From NCBI GenBank assembly GCA_010645155.1, contig CM021323.1:9487636-9551635 (forward strand): DNA of 64,000 nucleotides. Direction: 5' to 3'. Position 1 is the first letter of the stretch. Each line of letters begins with the position of its first letter. This DNA is from Tigriopus japonicus. Its lineage: Eukaryota; Arthropoda; Copepoda; Harpacticoida; Harpacticidae. Of this stretch, positions 56,700 to 64,000 are shown one piece after another. The position numbers and the translations under genes were made by a program. The notes beneath the pieces were generated by a model, which was not told the DNA's origin, did no database searches, and saw only the letters and a list, made by a program, of their open reading frames with translations.

Positions 56700-58288
56700 T
56701 TCTTGATTTGCTTGCGCTTTTACCAAGACCAAGAAAATTTGTTTCGCTCCTTTGCTTTATAACTTATTTCCTCCTTCTTTGCGACAAATCTATCCATTAG
56801 ACGATCTATTATTAAGTTTTAAGTCTCTTCTAGACGATTCACTATCTGTGACCGTATGTTCAAGGACTTTATCGGGCAGCTAGTTCCAACTCCCTTACAT
56901 ACTAATGCTTTTATTAGACATGACTTTCCTCCACTCTAGTTTTATTTTTTTGACAATTACATGGAATGACATTCTGTGTATCAGTTGAAAATCGATAAAA
57001 AGTGCAGAATATTATTTTTAAGAAGGGAGTTTGGGAAAAAGAGACCGTTTTAAAGCCAAAAGCTTCGGCAAAATCATGTGTAACTTTTTTTTTGGGGGGG
57101 GAGGGGCGGATTTTTTAATACCGCTACAAGGAATGGGATTCCCTGTAAAGAGAGTAAATGATTAAAATAGTTTATATAATTACCGTTTATATGAAATTTG
57201 ATCTTCCAACGAGTAACTGTTGGCAGATCTGTACAACCCTTGAATAGTGGGTTGGTCAGGAATAGTTTTTAAAAATTTGTCCAATCCTGCCTTAAATGCT
57301 GTTAGAGGATCAGCTTCTACATATTGCCGACGAAAACTAATGGGTAACAAATTAAACAATGAAGGAGCCCGATTAAGAAGAGAGGGGAGGACTTCATTGT
57401 TCGTATTAGCCTAGTTTCCTTAAGATTTGGAGGTGCTCTCAGAACGCATGTAAAACCTCTACGATCGTTACAACTGATCTCAAATCCTGGGTTAGGACAG
57501 AGCCCATGAATGCTCTTGAAAACATACAGTATCAGATACCTTTCATACCTTCTCTGAGTACTGTATAGCCCTAACTTTTGGAGCCTCCCCATCCATAACT
57601 CATTTTGAAAAATTCCCAAGTTGATTTTCTTAATGGCAAGGCCTACTGAAATCCTTAAAAAACTATGCCTCTTATCATTTTGTTATTGCCCGCGTTTGGT
57701 TTCGGTTACGCTCTCTTTTTGGTTTATACTACTCAATCAATATCACGTGGTCAAAATATAGGGTATTTACAATGTCATGCATTGGTTTAATTTTTTTACT
57801 ACTTCAGTGATCCCATAACATTTTGACATTTTTAGTGGTAGTGGGTCAGTTTTCGTTAAGGCTATGCCATTACCAATACGTTTAAAGAGTTAAACATTTT
57901 TTGCCATTTCAGAAAAGAGCCCAATTGAAAAATTTTATTCTTTAGCCACAATAAAATCTCAATTTTGTTAAAAATTACAAACTAAAACGCGTTCTAAGTG
58001 CTACTAATGAAAATTGATGAAGGAAAGTCTATGTGCTGGCATTCCGGTTTTCTTTGAGAACTTTTGTCATAAAATATATCAAAAGATGAAAGTTGAAAAA
58101 CAAAACTGAAGCATTCACCATTTGAGGTCTTCCTTGAAGATTACTTCTGCATGATTGACTATACAGTATATGAACATATGGCTGCTAGGAAAAAGAAATT
58201 TGGCGAAAATCTGGCGATTTTTCAAATGAGGTGGCGAATTTTGGTGGCAAATCTGGCGATAAGAGCCGTCGAAGACCTGGCAACCCTG
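56700..58288. mobile_element. hAT-like element, CAGGGTTGCCA family, second copy (left end missing)
   Basis: Homologous to 41885-43190, including the CTGGCGA cluster and the end TGGCAACCCTG at 58288. It lacks the left TIR and the 206-bp nested element, and carries its own insert, a LINE A fragment at about 57088-57593. Confidence 0.82.
57088..57593 (-). mobile_element. LINE family A, 3' fragment, copy 5
   Basis: The minus strand encodes LGLYSTQRRYERYLILYVFK, a cysteine segment and a degenerate end. An A-rich tail lies on the left. The homologous locus at about 42507 lacks it. TAACT flanks both sides and may be the target duplication. Confidence 0.82.
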
Positions 58289-58678
58289 GTAGATCTTAAC
58301 CCAGCAATGAGCCTAACAAGGAGTATGGTGTGAAATACCCAAGTTTTCAATGCCTTTCCAAATTTTCAAATCTTCCATTTTCAATCTTATCATTCTCGGT
58401 AGCTCCAACGAGGAACAGGACATTCATTCATTCACCCGACTCCATTCCCGATAGAAGCTCACTTGCCATCAATTGTAAACACGGGCGGATAGATTGGAGA
58501 GTATCACCCGAATCCTGATCCAAGGAGGGTTCAGTGACTGGAGTGACTGAAATGACTGATAGATGCCAATGAAGCCAGCTCAATGGATACATGTCCAAAA
58601 ATTCGTAGTCACTGACACCATAAAGGTCTTTTGAAGCAAAATAATTATCTCTTCTGGAACTCGTTCATGGATGACAAG

Positions 58679-59350
58679 TAGGGACAGGAACTTCAGACGA
58701 ACAAACTTATTTGTCTTTTTTACCTATATTCGTCGCAAAAAAAATACTTGTCTTATTGGATTTTTTCGTCTTACCAGGCAATTGAACACGTCTTTTTTCT
58801 TTTTTGTATAATTTTTCTGTTTGTTATTTGTCAAAAATTATATTTTTCTTAGATTTCAACTTCTTTCAGTTTTTTTCTTCTAATTGTCATATCAAATGGA
58901 AATTTGAAGAATACTTTAACGCCAAAACTTGGGCCAAAGTAATATTTTGATTGTCAGTTGCGTTTTTGCTTGAATAAAGTATGTTCCCTTCCACAAGAAT
59001 GAATAAACTTCATAATTTGAAGTTCACATCTGACTATAAAAATAATTTATGTTTCAGCAAATCTGCTTCAAAGAATACCTCTGTTGAAAACGTTGAAAGA
59101 GGGGGGTTTTGAACTCAAGTTTTTTAAAGTTTCATGTACTACTGATCATTTCTAGCCCAAAGGGTATTTTTCCTTTTGTTAAGGAACTTTTTGTTTTTGC
59201 AAAACGGGGCAGGATTCCCCCCTCAATCGGGCCATACATTTCGTCTTCTTTGCAGACATCACTTTTGATTGCCTTTTTTTGTCTTAACAGGCAATTAACT
59301 CGTCTTTTTATCTTTTAAGTCAGTTTCACTAGCCTTTTTGGGTAATCAAT
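58679..59350 (+). mobile_element. TAGGGACAGG family relative, right end missing
   Basis: Starts TAGGGACAGGAACTTCAGAC, followed by repeated TCGTCTTTTT-type words as in 50185-51140. No right TIR found. Confidence 0.6.
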
Positions 59351-61250
59351 TCGTCATTCAAACCTTTTGGAAAATGTTCCCATTGTTTGAAATTTGGACA
59401 ATTATTTAGTAGTAAAATAAGACATTAACCTATACATAACATCTAAAATAGAAGAAAACATAGTGCAATTTATAACCATCTGGAGGCCCAGATGATAAAC
59501 TAAAATAGAGTTACAACTGTAATAAAATTATTTCTGCTTGTTTTGTTATTTTGATTTTGACAGCCAAGCAAAACTTTTTGCAGATTACTTTCAGTGCATC
59601 AAAAAATAATCATTTTTTTTAAATTCTTACCAATTCGTGACTTTTGATAGTAACATTGGAAAATATGATAACCAATTATCTAGTGGTCCTGGTCATATTT
59701 TGGTAATACAAAGCGTTGGAATAAGCGTCAAAAAATGAGGAAAAATATTGTGTAGCTTTTAGAAAATATTTAATGATTAATCGTCGACATTGCTTTACTA
59801 GCTTTTTGTGTTTTTTGCCTAAATGCTCAAAATTCGGTGCTGAAAATTGCGTTTCATATGCCTCAAGGCTAATTTTAATGATGGGAAAATGTTTCAAAAA
59901 TAGCTCAATATATTTGCTCACTTAGATAGCTGTGTTATGTAAAATGTATTGGTTAGAGTATTTTTAAAAAGCTTTTGCAAATAATAAGATAATAAGTAAA
60001 AATACTAGATGAATGCAAATACCTCTTTTGAGAAGTACTTTCTTGGCCAATTTTGGCTCCACGACTACTTCCAAAATTATTTTGCTAACTGAAACCACAG
60101 AGATTGTTCATATTTTTGCCATTTGCATTGATTTTAAATCCACCCTACAAGAACCCCATCTAAGATGTTCGTGGTGTCGAATTTCTTCTCTTTTAGCATA
60201 AACCACTGAAAACAAATTTGGAAAATTTATGCACACGGTCAAAATACCAAATAATGGTGCTGTCAAAAAAAATATTGAAAGGAAAAAAAAAAAAATAATA
60301 AAGGAGGAAAAGGCTTTTGAATGAAATGTGTTTTGGATATTTAGACACTTTTTCCAAATAGTTTTCCAGCCCTATTGATCAGCAATCATGGTTCAAATAA
60401 AGCTCTTCAAAATGGCACAATATTTATGTATTCTTCCTTTTGAAAGAGAAAATATGTGAAGACCATTGTACATAAAAGATTATATTTTCTTTTGGAGTTC
60501 ATGGTTCATTTTGGTGCATGTATGAATATTGTGTTAAAAAAATGCCCCCATTCTGGTTTTGAAAGGCGCCAATTTAAATTTGAGACACGGAGGGAAAACC
60601 TCAGATCAAAATGATGAACCAAAAATGGCACTTGGCCACGCGTTAATCTTCAGCACTCGCATTGGCTTCTTTGAAGCCTTGAATTTTGATCATGGTGATT
60701 GAGATCAAGACAATGATATTTAGTTAAGATCGGCTGAAGAAGGTGTCAATACCTCATTCTGAATATGCTGAATCCCATGAATGACACAGAGTATCTTTAG
60801 CCGGATGTAAGGACATGTATATTAGGGCTGGTAAGCTCAGATTATAGAATTTCTTCAATTTTGGAGAGTCCCTTTTTGCCAAAGAGCCTTTCCATAGAAT
60901 GTGTAATGTTCCATGGCAGGATGTTTCAATTCAGCTGAAAAATATCAAATTTGTAAATTAGGCACAGGAACTATGTCAGAATACAGAAAATATCGTTACA
61001 AAGGTTTTGATTCAAATCAAATGTTACTTTTCCTCAAGAGCTCCAATCAAAATTTTCAGGCAGAGAACACTGGAGGGGAAAAGTCGATCACTTTAGTTGC
61101 CCTCTACTAAACAAGCTTCACCTAAAACCATAGTAAAGTGTGTTCTTTTGTTTTGGAGCACAGTTAAATCAATGTACTTATGTACATTATTTAAAGATGT
61201 TCTTAATTAGATTGAAAGTGTGGAAAAATGTCAGAAGTATTGAATGAGAT
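59351..61250. other. Intergenic spacer before second gap
   Basis: AT-rich with poly-A near 60280. No gene or repeat recognised. Confidence 0.45.
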
Positions 61251-61569
61251 NNNNNNNNNNNNNNNNNNNNNNNNNNNNNNNNNNNNNNNNNNNNNNNNNN
61301 NNNNNNNNNNNNNNNNNNNNNNNNNNNNNNNNNNNNNNNNNNNNNNNNNNNNNNNNNNNNNNNNNNNNNNNNNNNNNNNNNNNNNNNNNNNNNNNNNNNN
61401 NNNNNNNNNNNNNNNNNNNNNNNNNNNNNNNNNNNNNNNNNNNNNNNNNNNNNNNNNNNNNNNNNNNNNNNNNNNNNNNNNNNNNNNNNNNNNNNNNNNN
61501 NNNNNNNNNNNNNNNNNNNNNNNNNNNNNNNNNNNNNNNNNNNNNNNNNNNNNNNNNNNNNNNNNNNNN
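61251..61569. other. Assembly gap (319 N)
   Basis: A run of unknown bases that truncates a LINE A fragment on its right. Confidence 0.99.
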
Positions 61570-61765
61570 GTTCGAATTAGCCTTGATTCCTTAGGATTTG
61601 GAGGTGCTCTCAGAGCGCACGTAAAACCTCTACGATCGCTACAACTGATCTCAAATCCTGGGTTAGGACAGAGCCCATGAATGCTCTTGAAAACATATAG
61701 TATCAGATACCTTTCATACCTTCTCTGAGTACTGTACAACCCTAACTTCTGGAGCCTCTCCCAAT
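61570..61765 (-). mobile_element. LINE family A, 3' fragment, copy 6, cut by gap
   Basis: The minus strand encodes LGLYSTQRRYERYLILYVFK and ALRAPPNPKESRLIR before running into the N gap. The 3' end would lie within the gap. Confidence 0.82.
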
Positions 61766-62602
61766 ATGAGAGCTCTCTCATTCCTGTGATGTTCCTAAAT
61801 TCCTAAATTGATTCAAAAAATTACCTTTTTTCCCCAAACTCTGACCCTTGAATTGATATCAGTTAATGCTGCAAGACAATTTGGTTTGCCGTGGTCCAGG
61901 GAAAGTAAGTACTCGATTTCATGTCTGTTAGTGCAGTTTTCATGTTGGAGGTGAGCGGCAATACTTGGGGGACTAATTATTTTCACAAACAAAGGTTCTG
62001 ACCCTCCTTTTCCAGTGAATGAACGTACACAACAACTAGGCTCAAAGTGCCGCTAACAACGATCAAACACAATTCAATGACAAAGGAACTTCTATGCACA
62101 AGTGTTTCTTTAATGTCATATCATATTTCTTCAACAATAAAATGAGTGAGTTTTTTAAAATAAATCATGCCACGACATAAATCAAGGCCATTAAAGAATG
62201 AAGAGTAAGAAATGCTCAAGGGTAGTTCTTGGTCACCATGAAAGACAGGTATGCCGAGAGTGAAATTTAAAAAAGGGACAACATTAGTTTGTTGCCCGTA
62301 GCCCCCGCCCTACTACAATAATAAGTCCCAAAGTATGTAATTCCATATCTTGAGAACCAATTGGATGTAAGAACACGTTTCTATATTCAAAATTGAGTCC
62401 AATAGATCAAGGATGACTCAACGAAGGATATATTACAGAATACCACTTAAGGCAGAGTTACTACAATGAAAATTCAACGGAACATTTACTGCTTTGAAAT
62501 AACCTCTAATTTTAGTACAATGACAGGCCTTTAGCTGTATTTCTGTAATTCGTCCTGAGAAATTAAGATGTCCTTGAATGGATGTAACAATGGTTCATCT
62601 TA
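61766..62602. other. Intergenic spacer
   Basis: No feature recognised. Confidence 0.45.
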
Positions 62603-63016
62603 AACGTCTTGACATTTTGGCAACACTGTAATTATTTGAAAAGGAAGCAAATTTTGCCAATCAAACAAATATTTTAAAATTCCAAACAAATTGCCAAACA
62701 AACAGTCCTTACTGAAGGTCAGTTGGATATTGTTACTCATATTACAATTGTCCTCTTAAGTACGCAAATGTATATCATTTGAACCAACACATTAGCTCCT
62801 AGTAAAGTAAGTTATTGTAACTGGCATTACATATTTTCATGCCTTTATTTCTTGATAAGGTTCAACAAACCCCTTTACTCAACACTAGAGATGGGATCAA
62901 ATAAGCAGTTTGGTTGTTTGTTTGGCAATTTGTTTGGAATTTTAAAACATTTGTTTGATTGGCAAAATTTGTTTCCTTTTCAAATAATTACAGTGTTGCC
63001 AAAATGTCAAGACGTT
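62603..63016. mobile_element. Fold-back element with 100-bp arms enclosing dispersed repeat copy 4
   Basis: The left arm 62603-62703 (starting AACGTCTTGACATTTTGGCA) is the near-perfect reverse complement of 62915-63016. The 200-base spacer is homologous to the middle of the GTGAAC-ended dispersed repeat. Confidence 0.85.
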
Positions 63017-63070
63017 ACCTCTTAAATGTCAAGCTTGTTACCACCCTTTTATTTTGTCTACACTTGTGGG

Positions 63071-63670
63071 TACTGGTGGGAACGAGTTCATTTTGAAAAC
63101 GTGAATCGGTGGTTCGACTCGGTTTTAGGGTTCTTCGTGCAACTCGAAGAAGTTCGGTGCGAATCCGCTGATTATCAGTGATGCAAAATTTTAAGAATTT
63201 TATAGTTTTGTTTCTTTTAATCAAGTTACGAATTGGAGAGGTTTTGTCGATCAAAAAAGCTTCCAAATTTTAATAAATATATCAGGGGCCCAAAATTGCC
63301 GTTTCAAACGGAAACGGAAACCATCAAACGGATTTGACTCAGCCATCAAATGCAAACAGACTGTAATGGGCAACGCTGACAGTTGAAGGTAGCTCTGAAA
63401 TTGAAATATCTTGATTTACAATTTAATCCTCAAAACATTAAGTTTGGTGATATGACACTTACAGATAGCGGCAAATTAGAGAAACACTTTTTAGTCATTT
63501 GTGGGAAAGCCTTTGACCCATCAAATATTGTTTAAGTTGTTCCCCATTGACATTGTTTTTGGGGCAGACATATTCCAGCTTGTTATTATGATTCTTTTAA
63601 CCGGAAAAAACGGGAAACACATCACTCTCCATCAACATTGAACGTACTACACAGAAGAGAAAGAAAAGAG
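63071..63670. mobile_element. TACTGGTGGG-ended hAT-like relative (paralogue of 49661), without nested insert
   Basis: Homologous to 49661-50176 joined to 51149-51240. It carries the unoccupied GTTATTAT site near 63585. The right TIR is not found. Confidence 0.75.
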
Positions 63671-64000
63671 CACCCAAAACCAGAAACAAGACAAAGGAAA
63701 AACTCGAAGATCAAATCATCCGTGATAAAAAAAAGACTGGATGATGAATTAACGCCCTGTCCCTGATAAAGGAAAGGGTGGCAAGGGCAAATTAACCAAC
63801 TAAATACCTCCCAAAATAGTCCAAAGTGATCGTGAAGTGAGTCCACGGACTGTTTGTTGACCACCACTACTATAGTGTGCCTTCACAAAGATTAGAAAGT
63901 ATCCATGAACACCTCCTCATCCCCACGGTTCTGAGCCCATTCATCGAGACAGACCAGAAATGGGATGATCATGATGTTGGTCGAATCTAAAAAAACGTGA
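63671..64000. other. Window end, no features
   Basis: An 81-codon minus-strand frame at 63622-63867 lacks motifs. Nothing recognised. Confidence 0.45.

Overview
This is an animal nuclear genome segment: AT-rich, with spliced genes, GT-AG introns, long repeat-filled introns and spacers, and two runs of N (5070-5238 and 61251-61569). The predicted proteins look arthropod, and a crustacean such as a copepod is my guess. That placement is inference from protein character only and was not tested by a search.

Genes, left to right. (1) 1604-2068 (+): last exon of an actinoporin-like (pore-forming family) protein, with upstream exons unresolved. (2) 8912-9532 (+): a single-exon secreted, six-cysteine protein with a hydrophobic tail, family unknown. 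(3) 15779-35771 (+): a 17-exon scaffold gene of the FRMPD4/Preso type. Two tandem WW domains, a PDZ domain, a FERM domain, a proline-rich tail and a C-terminal helical region join without a break into a 1620-residue reading frame. (4) 22012-22596 (-): a complete intronless guanylate kinase nested in the 11.8-kb first intron of gene 3, on the opposite strand. (5) 43502-46483 (+): S-adenosylhomocysteine hydrolase in three exons, 432 residues. The genes show no operon-like link. Guanylate kinase and SAH hydrolase are housekeeping metabolism, and the FRMPD4-like protein is a cortical or synaptic scaffold.

Most of the rest is transposon-derived and often nested. At least seven short non-autonomous elements have hAT hallmarks: 8-bp target duplications and short TIRs, many with arrays of a short subterminal motif. 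Their positions are 10323-10851, 41254-41502, 41625-43190, 41994-42199, 50185-51140, 52038-52729 and 53118-53558, with weaker relatives at 9789, 44417, 49661, 58679 and 63071. For two of them an unoccupied paralogous target lies elsewhere in the window, which fixes the insertion boundaries to the base.

Other repeats are a TA-flanked (mariner-like) MITE pair, a pair of 100-bp perfect-hairpin elements, several fold-back elements, a dead LINE with a 13-bp target duplication, and six 3' fragments of a second LINE family. There are also two tRNA-derived SINE candidates, a hATC-like transposase relic and microsatellites.

The best candidates for follow-up are: the tandem WW domains cut by introns at the same codon position, the shared subterminal-array architecture across unrelated-looking hAT MITEs, the 1.57-kb transposon that landed about 150 bp upstream of the SAH hydrolase TATA box, and the actinoporin-like exon.
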